From: a virus
Direction: 5' to 3' (one strand)
DNA: 30,952 bases
IMG/VR virus record: IMGVR_UViG_3300043464_001218
Location: 1 to 30,952 of that record
Shown here: positions 24,659 to 30,254 of the stretch, in pieces
How positions within the stretch are numbered: position 1 is the first letter of the stretch
How the letters are laid out: every line of letters starts with the position of its first letter
Translations under genes and position numbers: made by a program
The notes under the pieces: model-generated
Told to the model about the DNA's origin: nothing
What the model saw: the letters and a program-made list of their open reading frames with translations, nothing else
Databases searched by the model: none

Positions 24659-24745
24659 GCGACTCTGTACCCAAACGCGACCGCGCGCAAGTGGTGCTAT
24701 CTCAGTGCGATATGTAGAAAGTGTAGAGAAAGTGTTGAAAAAGCA

Positions 24746-24774
24746 TTGACAATCGACGCGATGTAGCCGATACT
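24746..24774 (+). promoter_or_regulatory. Strong sigma70-type promoter
   Basis: Consensus TTGACA (24746-24751), a 17-bp spacer and GATACT (24769-24774), with A/T-rich repeats upstream that could act as an UP element. Start of transcription near 24781. It would drive the small genes from 24830 and is the best host-type promoter in the window. Confidence 0.8.
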
Positions 24775-24780
24775 CTGTGT

Positions 24781-24829
24781 GTTGGGACAGAATCCCAACC
24801 CCGCTAGAACGGGTACAGGAGTACGAATC
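24781..24829 (+). promoter_or_regulatory. 5' leader with two hairpins, including a CUAGAA loop
   Basis: The transcript would begin with GTTGGG-N7-CCCAAC (24781-24799), then CCCG-CTAGAA-CGGG (24800-24813), then CAGGAG before the ATG at 24830. The CTAGAA-loop hairpin recurs before the next two genes, so it is a shared leader element. Confidence 0.6.
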
Positions 24830-25027
24830 ATGGAACGCAAGGCATTGGAAACCCGTCTTGGTTCTCTCTCGGTTGGCCGCATTGCGATCATCGACGGATG
24901 CGTTGTCTGGCGCATGGCCGACGACCGGTACGTTGTCGGCGAGAACGAAATCAGTCTTGGCATGGCCCCGATGACGATGGAACAGGCCGCCGGATCAATC
25001 GAGTACGTCCGGGCCATTCGCGCCTAA
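24830..25027 (+). CDS. Small protein with shared leader (65 aa), unknown
   Basis: Reads MERKALETRLGSLSVGRIAI then a beta-hairpin-like DGCVVWRMADDRYVVGENE and a C-terminal helix (MEQAAGSIEYVRAIRA). It is probably a small alpha/beta protein. It is driven by the consensus promoter at 24746 and preceded by a hairpin leader and CAGGAG. The stop TAA runs straight into the first GTGACACGGCGCGACAC repeat. Expression before the main early region is likely, as in T7 accessory genes that modify the host. Confidence 0.7.
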   Translation: MERKALETRLGSLSVGRIAIIDGCVVWRMADDRYVVGENEISLGMAPMTMEQAAGSIEYVRAIRA

Positions 25028-25048
25028 GTGACACGGCGCGACACCCTA
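25027..25048 (+). repeat. GTGACACGGCGCGACAC element, copy 1
   Basis: A 17-bp imperfect dyad (25028-25044; GTG-N-C-N-CG-G-CG-N-G-N-CAC) followed by CCTA, starting on the base after the stop codon of the preceding gene. The copy at 25362 is identical over 22 bases. Confidence 0.65.
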
Positions 25049-25066
25049 ACCGCGTGCGCGTCGATT

Positions 25067-25095
25067 CCCGCTAGAACGGGTCAAGGAGTACGAAC
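25067..25095 (+). promoter_or_regulatory. Leader hairpin CCCG-CTAGAA-CGGG and Shine-Dalgarno
   Basis: The second copy of the shared hairpin (25067-25080), followed by AAGGAG (25083-25088) and the ATG at 25096. Nearly identical through the ribosome-binding site to the leader before 24830. Confidence 0.6.
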
Positions 25096-25362
25096 ATGTC
25101 TTCATATCCCGCACTGACACCTGAATACGTTGTCGCCCTTCGCAATTCGGAGCGCAAGTGGACGCTGGAACGTCGCCGATTGCTGGCTCGCCACCGATCG
25201 GACGTAGCGAACCGACTGCGAGTTCTGCGCTCGCGTGGCATCTACGTTCGCACGCTCTGGTCCGGTGGGACTTGGATTGTGTGGGGAACGAAAGAGAACC
25301 GTCGCAACGGCAAGAAGTTGTCGATCATCAACAATCGCATCGACGGCGTTTTCGTCCACTGA
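25096..25362 (+). CDS. Small basic protein with shared leader (88 aa), unknown
   Basis: The N-terminal helix (TPEYVVALRNSERKWTLER) is followed by an Arg-rich helix (RRRLLARHRSDVANRLRVL) and a beta hairpin (IYVRTLWSGGTWIVWGTKE). Strong positive charge suggests nucleic-acid or acidic-partner binding. It shares the leader hairpin with its neighbours, and its stop TGA overlaps the start of the second GTGACACGG repeat. No family recognised. Confidence 0.7.
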   Translation: MSSYPALTPEYVVALRNSERKWTLERRRLLARHRSDVANRLRVLRSRGIYVRTLWSGGTWIVWGTKENRRNGKKLSIINNRIDGVFVH

Positions 25363-25430
25363 GTGACACGGCGCGACACCCTACCGGGTTTCGCTCCGAT
25401 TCGCGCCCGTCATAGTGACACGGCGCAAAC
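25362..25430 (+). repeat. GTGACACGGCGCGACAC element, copies 2 and 3
   Basis: Copy 2 (25363-25379) is complete. Copy 3 (25415-25427) begins GTGACACGGCGC but then diverges. Both are in the same orientation, 52 bp apart, in the intergenic stretch before the gene at 25488. Confidence 0.6.
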
Positions 25431-25435
25431 AAGTG

Positions 25436-25460
25436 CCCCCGCGTGCTAGAACACCGGGGG
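25436..25460 (+). promoter_or_regulatory. Leader hairpin with GCTAGAAC in its loop
   Basis: Arms CCCCCG and CGGGGG enclose a 13-base loop containing GCTAGAAC (25444-25451). It is the third occurrence of this octamer, again within an inverted repeat and upstream of a ribosome-binding site (GGAG). Confidence 0.55.
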
Positions 25461-25487
25461 CGTGGACCGAGCAATGGAGTCTTGCCC

Positions 25488-25979
25488 ATGTCTCTGAATG
25501 ATAAGGCGTCCGCCGCGCTTCGGCGTGAACTGGCGAAGTGTTTCCCTGAGCGCAGCCCCGACGACGCTGGGCATGCGCGGTTGGCCGATGCCCTGACCAA
25601 GCCCGCCCCGCGTCGGTTCTATCTGGTCCCGCTCAATCCGCAGTCGAAGGGCATGACCGACCGCTACGCCGCATACGAGGAAACGCCCGAGGGCTTGCGG
25701 GTTGTCTGGGCCAAGCACAACCCAGCGAAGGCGATCGGCGAGAAAGGCGAACACGTTCCCGCGTTCGGGCAGGTCCACTCGACCCGCCGCGAATACCCCG
25801 CGTTCCACTATGCGTTGAACGGGTGCGGATACTCCAAGCCTCAGCAGATCGGCGAGTACCTCCAAGCCCATGTCGGCAAGGGCGTCGAAATCGAAGTGTT
25901 CGTGTTGGGCGGTTGCCACCCGTCCAGCGCATACCGGACCCGAGACTACACGCCCCGCACGGAAGGGGGTGCCCGTTGA
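25488..25979 (+). CDS. Hypothetical protein (163 aa)
   Basis: Starts MSLNDKASAALRRELAKCF; an N-terminal helix pair is followed by a mixed region with RRFYLVPLNPQSKG, a PAFHYALNGCGYSKPQQIGEYL segment and a C-terminal strand GVEIEVFVLGGCHPS. Soluble and mid-sized, it looks like a single alpha/beta domain. The start is the ATG at 25488 with GGAG twelve bases upstream. It opens a run of three tightly overlapping genes (to 26823) that ends in the AAA+ ATPase, so a replication-linked role is possible. No function assigned. Confidence 0.7.
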   Translation: MSLNDKASAALRRELAKCFPERSPDDAGHARLADALTKPAPRRFYLVPLNPQSKGMTDRYAAYEETPEGLRVVWAKHNPAKAIGEKGEHVPAFGQVHSTRREYPAFHYALNGCGYSKPQQIGEYLQAHVGKGVEIEVFVLGGCHPSSAYRTRDYTPRTEGGAR

Positions 25980-26188
25980 ACCTCTACCACGTCCAGAATC
26001 CCACCAAGCGTCCGGCATACTGGCGCACGCGCCCAAGCCGCACAATCAAAGCGGCATCGGAACGGGAAGCGGCGGTACAAGCGTGCAAGGACATGCCGAG
26101 CGGCGTCTACTTTGTGAACGTCACGGAAGAGACTGGGCGTTCCTACATGTCGGTCGCCGTTGTCCGCCCGATCGGGGGTGGCGCGTGA
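25976..26188 (+). CDS. Small protein starting on TTG (70 aa), unknown
   Basis: TTG at 25976 overlaps the previous stop (TTGA) and has GGGGGTG upstream. The product begins MNLYHVQNPTKRPAYWRTR and holds a helix (ASEREAAVQACKD) and a final strand pair. Its initiation region is nearly the same as that of the following gene: GGGGGTG, then TGAACCTCTA over the start, giving MNLY in both. It ends in a GTGA overlap. No family recognised. Confidence 0.65.
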   Translation: MNLYHVQNPTKRPAYWRTRPSRTIKAASEREAAVQACKDMPSGVYFVNVTEETGRSYMSVAVVRPIGGGA

Positions 26189-26823
26189 ACCTCTATGAAC
26201 AATTCCGCCCGCGCTCCCTGTCCGAGTTTGTTGGCCAACCGAAGGCGCACGAAATCGCGTCCGCGTACATTCGCAAGGGCATGGTGAAGCACAATGCCTT
26301 TTGGATCACGGGTCCAACCGGCACGGGCAAGACTTCACTCGCCCGGATCATGGCCGAGTCTATCGCCGATGATTTCTCTATCGAGGAAGTTGGCGACGGT
26401 TCGGAACTGACTGTCTCGGACATTCAGCGCATGGCCGACAATCTGCGCGTGCCCGGTTGGACGAAAGGGGGGCGCGCCTTGATCGTGAACGAGGCGCACG
26501 GGCTGAAACCGCAAGTCTTCCAACAGTTGCGGGGTTTCCTTGAGACGATGCCTCTGCACGCCGCATGGTTTTTCACCACCACCACCGAGAATCAGGCCGA
26601 GTTGTTTGAGCGCACCACCACCGACCAAGTTCTCAGTCGGTGCGTCAAGATCAGGCTTACGAATCAGGGATTCGCGGCAGGGTTCGCGTCTCGCCTGAGT
26701 GACATAGCGCGACAGATTGGCCTGAGCCTCACCGAGTCCGAGGCTATCAAGATCATGCGGGACACCAAGAACAATGCGCGTGACGCGCTGGAAGAACTCC
26801 AGACGATGTACGCGCTCGCCTGA
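26185..26823 (+). CDS. DnaX/RFC-like AAA+ clamp-loader ATPase, minimal (212 aa)
   Basis: The first residues NLYEQFRPRSLSEFVGQ match the clamp-loader N-terminal motif (RPxxFxEVVGQ). Walker A is GPTGTGKT (43-50), the Walker B region is ALIVNEAH (98-105) with Asn where Asp is usual, sensor 1 is TTTTEN (131-136) and the family SRC motif is at 151-153. It stops shortly after the lid region, so the collar domain used for oligomerisation in DnaX or RFC is missing. It could cooperate with a clamp or with host clamp-loader subunits to load a sliding clamp, or be a chaperone-like ATPase. GTG start in a GTGA overlap. Confidence 0.85.
   Translation: MNLYEQFRPRSLSEFVGQPKAHEIASAYIRKGMVKHNAFWITGPTGTGKTSLARIMAESIADDFSIEEVGDGSELTVSDIQRMADNLRVPGWTKGGRALIVNEAHGLKPQVFQQLRGFLETMPLHAAWFFTTTTENQAELFERTTTDQVLSRCVKIRLTNQGFAAGFASRLSDIARQIGLSLTESEAIKIMRDTKNNARDALEELQTMYALA
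26698..26714 (+). repeat. Degenerate GTGACAC element inside the AAA+ gene
   Basis: GTGACATAGCGCGACA matches the GTGACACGGCGCGACAC element at 14 of 16 positions, same orientation. It lies 187 bp before the integrase start. Confidence 0.4.
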
Positions 26824-26831
26824 AAACAGCA

Positions 26832-26866
26832 CCCTCGCCCGCGCCTAACGGTGCGGCGGGGGTTTC
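26832..26866 (+). terminator. Hairpin terminator before the integrase gene
   Basis: A G/C-rich stem with arms 26832-26845 and 26850-26862 and a TAAC loop, then TTTC. It closes the AAA+ operon, though with a weak T-tract. The integrase ribosome-binding site AAGGAA follows it directly. Confidence 0.55.
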
Positions 26867-26884
26867 AGCAGAAGGAACTACCAA

Positions 26885-27973
26885 GTGACAACCCGCAATC
26901 CCGTCAGGCTCAGGAAAAATGGCGACTACTGGCGCGCCGCGTGGCGAGACTCCACCGGCGTCGAGCGTATCAAGTACCTCGGCAACCGCGCCGAAGTGAC
27001 ACGGCGCGAAGCCCTCGCCATGTGCCAATCGCTCACCGCCGAGCATTTCGCCGCGAAGGGCAACGAGACGGTGGACTCGTGGGCCGAGGACTTTCTGGCC
27101 CAGAACGAGCAACTAGCACCCTCCACCGAGGTCCGTTACCGCACCGCGCTCGGGTGGATCAAACGCTTCTTCAGTGCCGACGCCCTCATTGACCAGATCA
27201 CGCCGAAGCAGTGCGCGGATTATGTCGCCTGGCTCCGGCGTCAGCGGAAAGGGAACAAGCCGGACACGCCGATCCTGGCACCGGCAACCGTGTGGGGCAT
27301 CGTGACGTTTACGAAGATGTGGTTCGCCGAGGCTGAGCGACAGAACCGGCTCGCCAAGAACCCGATGGCGCGGGTCAAGAACGACAAGCCCAACGTCTCA
27401 CGGGCGAAGGCGTATGTGCCCGTGGCCGAGGTCGAGAAAGTGATAGCCGCCGCCCGTAACGACTCATGGCGTGCGTTCCTTGCCCTTGCCCGGTTCGCCG
27501 GACTCCGGGCAATGGAAGCCCTCACGCTGGAGGTGGGGCATGTTGACTGGAAGGCCCGCACAATCAGCGTGTGGCCCCGTGGGGGCGTCGAGACGACCAA
27601 GCAGGCCGCGAGGGTCGTTCCAATGGCCCCGAGGCTCTACGAGGCTCTACGGGCCGCACAGAAGGCCATGCCCGATGGTCAGGTCCGGTTCTGCTGGGAC
27701 GTGCGGGTGGATGGGTACGTCCGCGACACCATCCGCCTTATCGAGCGGGCGGGGTGCTACTGGACGCCGCCCCTGCACGCCCTCCGGTCAAGCCTGGAAA
27801 CCGACTGGATGGGGGAGTACCCCGCGCCCGCCGTGTGCAAGTGGCTGGGCCATGACATCAAGATCGCCATGAATCACTACGTCAATCACGAGCGGTTCAT
27901 GGTGCTAGTGACAGCCCGCGAGAAGGAACCCGCGCCGCCGGAAGATTCTCGCACAATATCCGCACAAAAATAG
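26885..27973 (+). CDS. int: Tyrosine integrase (phage site-specific recombinase)
   Basis: A 362-residue enzyme with an N-terminal arm-binding part (about 1-60), a core-binding SAM-like domain (about 62-155) and a catalytic domain with R208 (FAGLR), K239 (TTKQAAR), H298-x-x-R301 (HALRSS), H323 (LGHD) and nucleophile Y332 (MNHY). It would recombine attP with a host tRNA-Thr gene. The start is GTG with AAGGAA ten bases upstream. The stop codon touches the putative attP core, the usual arrangement. A copy of the GTGACACGGCGCGA repeat lies within the coding sequence at 26996. Confidence 0.95.
   Translation: MTTRNPVRLRKNGDYWRAAWRDSTGVERIKYLGNRAEVTRREALAMCQSLTAEHFAAKGNETVDSWAEDFLAQNEQLAPSTEVRYRTALGWIKRFFSADALIDQITPKQCADYVAWLRRQRKGNKPDTPILAPATVWGIVTFTKMWFAEAERQNRLAKNPMARVKNDKPNVSRAKAYVPVAEVEKVIAAARNDSWRAFLALARFAGLRAMEALTLEVGHVDWKARTISVWPRGGVETTKQAARVVPMAPRLYEALRAAQKAMPDGQVRFCWDVRVDGYVRDTIRLIERAGCYWTPPLHALRSSLETDWMGEYPAPAVCKWLGHDIKIAMNHYVNHERFMVLVTAREKEPAPPEDSRTISAQK
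26995..27015 (+). repeat. GTGACACGGCGCGA element inside the integrase gene
   Basis: GTGACACGGCGCGA (26996-27009) is identical to the first 14 bases of the intergenic element copies at 25028 and 25363, and the following AGCCCT resembles their CACCCT. The same orientation as all other copies. Confidence 0.45.
27950..27967 (+). other. Left arm-type CGCACAA pair next to attP
   Basis: CGCACAA at 27950-27956 and 27961-27967, both in the same orientation and 11 bp apart, in the last codons of the integrase gene. They are matched by a second pair on the other side of the core (28123-28141), as expected for arm-type integrase sites of attP. Confidence 0.6.
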
Positions 27974-28018
27974 AGCCACCTGCGGGATTTGAACCCGCGA
28001 CCTATGCTTTACGAAAGC
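27974..28018 (-). other. attP: attP core: 3' half of tRNA-Thr(CGU)
   Basis: On the minus strand this reads as an anticodon loop TTCGTAA (anticodon CGU), part of an anticodon stem, variable loop AGGTC, T arm GCGGG-TTCAAAT-CCCGC and acceptor strand AGGTGGC. The 5' half of the tRNA is absent, so it is not a functional gene. Integrases of tRNA-targeting phages restore the host gene in this way. It directly follows the integrase stop codon. The sequence continues with phage genes on both sides, so this is attP, not attL or attR. Confidence 0.85.
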
Positions 28019-28025
28019 CCAGCAG

Positions 28026-28058
28026 CCCCCTCTGGCACCACGCCATAGGGGGTTTTTT
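28026..28058 (+). terminator. Strong intrinsic terminator downstream of integrase/attP
   Basis: CCCCCT-C-TGGC-ACCAC-GCCA-T-AGGGGG forms a 10-bp stem with one mismatch, followed by TTTTTT. It ends the rightward integrase transcript and would protect the repressor operon, which runs in the opposite direction. Confidence 0.88.
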
Positions 28059-28060
28059 CT

Positions 28061-28110
28061 ACCACCTGTTGTGGTTTCTCTACAGACGTAGCACTAGACA
28101 CGCGCTGTAG
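28061..28110. repeat. Inverted repeats in the P' arm
   Basis: ACCAC-CTGTT-GTGGT (28061-28075) and CTACAG-N19-CTGTAG (28080-28110). They lie between the core and the right pair of arm repeats, so they may be sites for an excision factor or a host bending protein. Confidence 0.4.
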
Positions 28111-28122
28111 AAATTGGGAATC

Positions 28123-28141
28123 CGCACAAATTCCCGCACAA
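28123..28141 (+). other. Right arm-type CGCACAA pair
   Basis: CGCACAA at 28123-28129 and 28135-28141, 12 bp apart, in the same orientation as the left pair at 27950-27967. Together the four copies bracket the tRNA core. Confidence 0.6.
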
Positions 28142-28143
28142 AC

Positions 28144-28365
28144 TCACCGGCGTTCCCGTGACACGGCGATCATGCCAACGACGATCGCGCCCAGCACGAA
28201 CAGGACGCTGCCGACGAGCGAGCCAACCGTGATGCCGAGCAACGCCGCCGCCCACCACGGCGCGCCGTAGTGCATCGAGACGAAGAACACCACGAGCGGC
28301 CCGCCAAACCAGTTGACGAGGACGATGGGCAGCATCACGACCGGGTTCTCTGACCAGTTTTTCAT
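28144..28365 (-). CDS. Small two-helix membrane protein co-transcribed with the repressor (73 aa)
   Basis: Two hydrophobic segments (VVMLPIVLVNWFGGPLVVFF at about 9-28 and ALLGITVGSLVGSVLFVLGA at about 41-60) with a short charged end RERR. It is encoded right behind the repressor on the same strand. The ATG at 28365 has GAGG at good distance; a GTG at 28377 overlapping the repressor stop as GTGA is the alternative. Because it sits in the lysogeny operon it should be made in lysogens, and superinfection exclusion is a reasonable guess. No family signature. Confidence 0.65.
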   Translation of the reverse strand: MKNWSENPVVMLPIVLVNWFGGPLVVFFVSMHYGAPWWAAALLGITVGSLVGSVLFVLGAIVVGMIAVSRERR

Positions 28366-28373
28366 CCGCCACC

Positions 28374-29027
28374 TCACGACCGAAACGGCGTGCGCCTCTG
28401 GACGACCACGGCGAACTGTTCGACGTGTTCCCGAGAGACTACCACGCTCGGATACGCAGGGTTGTCCTTCTCAAGCAGGTAAGTACCGTCACGCTGGGGA
28501 TTCCACCGGCACAGCATCCCGCCCGGCGTTCGGCTGTCTGCACCCATGCGGATGTAGACAACGGTGCGCGGGGGCGGCATCCTGTCGGCATCTTGAGGAA
28601 CGGGCTTACAGATGACTAAATCACGATCAAGAAGCGTCGGAGCCATTGAAGACCCGTCAACCACGAGGGCGAACAGGTCGCTGTCTTCCGTCTGAATGTC
28701 CCTGTCAACGTAGGTGTACCCCTCCGTCGAGTTGACGCCCCACTCTGTCGCGTCGATGAACTGGCCCGCCGCCGTGCGGTTGATGACCGCGATCTTGCCG
28801 TCGCTCGTGCCGAGGATCAGCCGCCGCAACTTCTCCGGCGGCACCTGCAAAATCTCTGCAAATCGTGGCACTTCCGAGAGTTTGACTTTCGTAACGCCCT
28901 TCTCACGCTGGGCAATTGCTTGATACGAGAGGCCAAACAACTCAGCCACGTCCTGCAACGAGAGTTGCAGCGTCTCACGTCGCTCGCGAATGAATCGCGC
29001 GACGGGTGGCAGTGGCTTTGACGGCAT
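28374..29027 (-). CDS. CI-like repressor: XRE helix-turn-helix plus S24 peptidase-like domain
   Basis: Residues 9-64 form an XRE-type DNA-binding domain (LQDVAELFGLSYQAIAQREKG contains the recognition helix). Residues 110-217 form a LexA/CI-type domain with Ser127 in VVDGSSMAPT and the closing NPAYPSV. An Ala-Gly (87-88), the usual self-cleavage site, lies in the linker. The catalytic Lys expected in the VKRL/FKKL position is replaced: LCRW has Cys173 there. The repressor may thus not cleave itself. It would bind the operators to its right and hold lysogeny. Alternative start GTG at 29045 would make it leaderless from a promoter at 29057. Confidence 0.9.
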   Translation of the reverse strand: MPSKPLPPVARFIRERRETLQLSLQDVAELFGLSYQAIAQREKGVTKVKLSEVPRFAEILQVPPEKLRRLILGTSDGKIAVINRTAAGQFIDATEWGVNSTEGYTYVDRDIQTEDSDLFALVVDGSSMAPTLLDRDLVICKPVPQDADRMPPPRTVVYIRMGADSRTPGGMLCRWNPQRDGTYLLEKDNPAYPSVVVSREHVEQFAVVVQRRTPFRS

Positions 29028-29042
29028 GTCGCAGGCTAGGAA

Positions 29043-29085
29043 CACAAAATAAAGTTATCCAACAACCCGAGAAAATACAAGGGTT
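29043..29085 (-). promoter_or_regulatory. Candidate leftward repressor promoter
   Basis: On the minus strand TTGTAT, 17 bp, TAACTT (its -10 covers 29057-29052) followed six bases later by GTG at 29045. A start at this GTG would give a leaderless message; the ATG at 29027 is the other option. Confidence 0.45.
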
Positions 29086-29121
29086 TGCGTCACGGAATCA
29101 AGAAAATATCCCCGAAGGGTC

Positions 29122-29155
29122 TTGTAAAGACGTTGTAAGCACAATATCTTTACAA
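29122..29155. promoter_or_regulatory. Operator region with TTGT/ACAA dyads and rightward promoter
   Basis: TTGTAAAGA (29122-29130) is the exact inverse of TCTTTACAA (29147-29155), and between them lies TTGT-AAGC-ACAA (29133-29144), a third dyad. A rightward promoter TTGTAA-17-TATCTT (29122-29127, 29145-29150) overlaps all of them, so repressor binding would block it. Its start would fall at about 29157, the A of the ATG of the next gene, giving a leaderless transcript. Confidence 0.65.
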
Positions 29156-29156
29156 C

Positions 29157-29387
29157 ATGGCACGACCGAAAACAGCACCGAAACTCCTCACGATTGCCGT
29201 ACCCGAGGCCCACCACAGCGTACTGAAGCGTCTTTCGGCGTCTGCCGGGATGCGAATGAGCGACACAATCGGTGCGCTTGTGTACGCATGGAACTCGTGC
29301 AGCCCGACCGTCCGAGAACAGGCGATCGTCGCCGCGACCGTGGCCCGCAACGCATCCGAGGCCGCAGCACAACCCCTTTCAACGTGA
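29157..29387 (+). CDS. Ribbon-helix-helix regulator (Cro-like position), 76 aa
   Basis: KLLTIAVPEAHHSVLKRLSAS... SDTIGALVYAW fits the RHH pattern: a beta strand with alternating residues, a helix with hydrophobic positions, a turn and a second helix (about residues 9-46). Arc and Mnt of P22 are known phage RHH regulators. It is the first rightward gene facing the repressor, so it may act like Cro or be an early activator. No Shine-Dalgarno is possible if transcription starts at 29157. A 30-residue tail follows the RHH core. Confidence 0.7.
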   Translation: MARPKTAPKLLTIAVPEAHHSVLKRLSASAGMRMSDTIGALVYAWNSCSPTVREQAIVAATVARNASEAAAQPLST

Positions 29388-29395
29388 CTCCATAT

Positions 29396-29413
29396 CCCCG
29401 CTCCCTGGCGGGG
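29396..29413 (+). terminator. Hairpin after the RHH gene
   Basis: CCCCGC-TCCCTG-GCGGGG, six perfect pairs, but without a T-tract. It precedes a second hairpin at 29423. Confidence 0.45.
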
Positions 29414-29422
29414 ACCGTTCCG

Positions 29423-29455
29423 CTCCGCGCCCGTGGAAACACTGGCGCGGGGTTT
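29423..29455 (+). terminator. Hairpin with GTGGAAAC loop before a small gene
   Basis: Arms CTCCGCGCC and GGCGCGGGG (one G-U pair) with a GTGGAAAC-containing loop, then TTTC. The ribosome-binding site AGGAG of the next gene follows within ten bases, as at 6266 and 30582. Confidence 0.5.
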
Positions 29456-29469
29456 CACAGGAGATTGAA

Positions 29470-29748
29470 ATGCCCGCACTCAAAGAACTCACCGACGCGC
29501 AGTTGTTCGTGCGTCACGCGGAAGCGGCGGCACGGGTGGCACAACTCGCCGAGTTTGCCCGCGTCGCCGCGAACGAAGGCCCGACCGCGATGGCGGACCT
29601 CAACAACGTGCGGGCAGAGTCCGCGCGTCGATCCGGTCGCGTCTTTGACAAGTGCGGCATGGAAGCCCACTGCGAGAACGAGGCCGTGCTGTCACGGATG
29701 ACCACGGTGTACGCGACGACGGTGCGGAAGTTGTCCGCGATCGACTGA
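29470..29748 (+). CDS. Small helical protein (92 aa), unknown
   Basis: Reads MPALKELTDAQLFVRHAEAA and is nearly all alpha-helical, with an Ala/Arg-rich middle and a C-terminal helix TVYATTVRKLSAID. CAGGAG lies nine bases upstream of the ATG. Second gene of the rightward early operon. No recognised domain. Confidence 0.65.
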   Translation: MPALKELTDAQLFVRHAEAAARVAQLAEFARVAANEGPTAMADLNNVRAESARRSGRVFDKCGMEAHCENEAVLSRMTTVYATTVRKLSAID

Positions 29749-29804
29749 AAAGGAAGCGGCCCGCGTGTCAGCGCGAGCCGCAAGCCCAAAGGAGCGTGAT
29801 TCCA

Positions 29805-30254
29805 ATGGACGGGAACAGCGTAGGCAACACGACGACAGAACAGGACGCCGCGAAGCGTGCAGCGTACACGCAGCAATGGCTTGCAAAGGCCCGCGAGGTG
29901 CTTGGCCTCAGCCGCCGTTGCCAGCGTGCGGACAAGGAGCGTTACCACCCGATCGGACCCGGTCGCCCAGGCCGTCCCGTGTTCGACAGCGTTGACGCGA
30001 GCATGACCCCCAGCGCGAAGGCCCGCACATGGGCACGCATCGAGTTGTGCGAGATGGGCGACGTTGACGGCGCGGATGCTGGGCGACTGGCGACGGTGCT
30101 GCGTGCGATCGCGGACGGGCTTGAGGGCGAGATGCCGCACTACGTCGAGTCCGACAGCCGCCGTGGGTGCTGCGGATGCACGCTGATCCAGCGCGAAACC
30201 GAGGACGGAACGGATTACGAGTGCCCGCTTTGTGGAAAGGACGTGGAAGCATGA
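29805..30254 (+). CDS. Hypothetical protein with C-terminal zinc-ribbon-like CxxC pairs (149 aa)
   Basis: The N-terminal half is charged and Arg-rich. Near the end CCGCTL and CPLCGK form two Cys pairs about 20 residues apart (C-x2-C ... C-x2-C), consistent with a zinc ribbon or knuckle. The ATG at 29805 has AAAGGAG ten bases upstream; GTG at 29796 is less likely. It shares an ATGA overlap with the next gene. Possible DNA-binding early protein; function unknown. Confidence 0.65.
   Translation: MDGNSVGNTTTEQDAAKRAAYTQQWLAKAREVLGLSRRCQRADKERYHPIGPGRPGRPVFDSVDASMTPSAKARTWARIELCEMGDVDGADAGRLATVLRAIADGLEGEMPHYVESDSRRGCCGCTLIQRETEDGTDYECPLCGKDVEA

Noticed and set aside
25027-25430. CRISPR array from the repeated GTGACACGG element
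   Set aside because: Copies are few, unevenly spaced, some inside genes, with no consistent spacers and no cas genes.
27974-28018. Complete tRNA gene
   Set aside because: Only the anticodon-loop to acceptor 3' part is present; the D arm and 5' acceptor strand are missing, so it is an att core.
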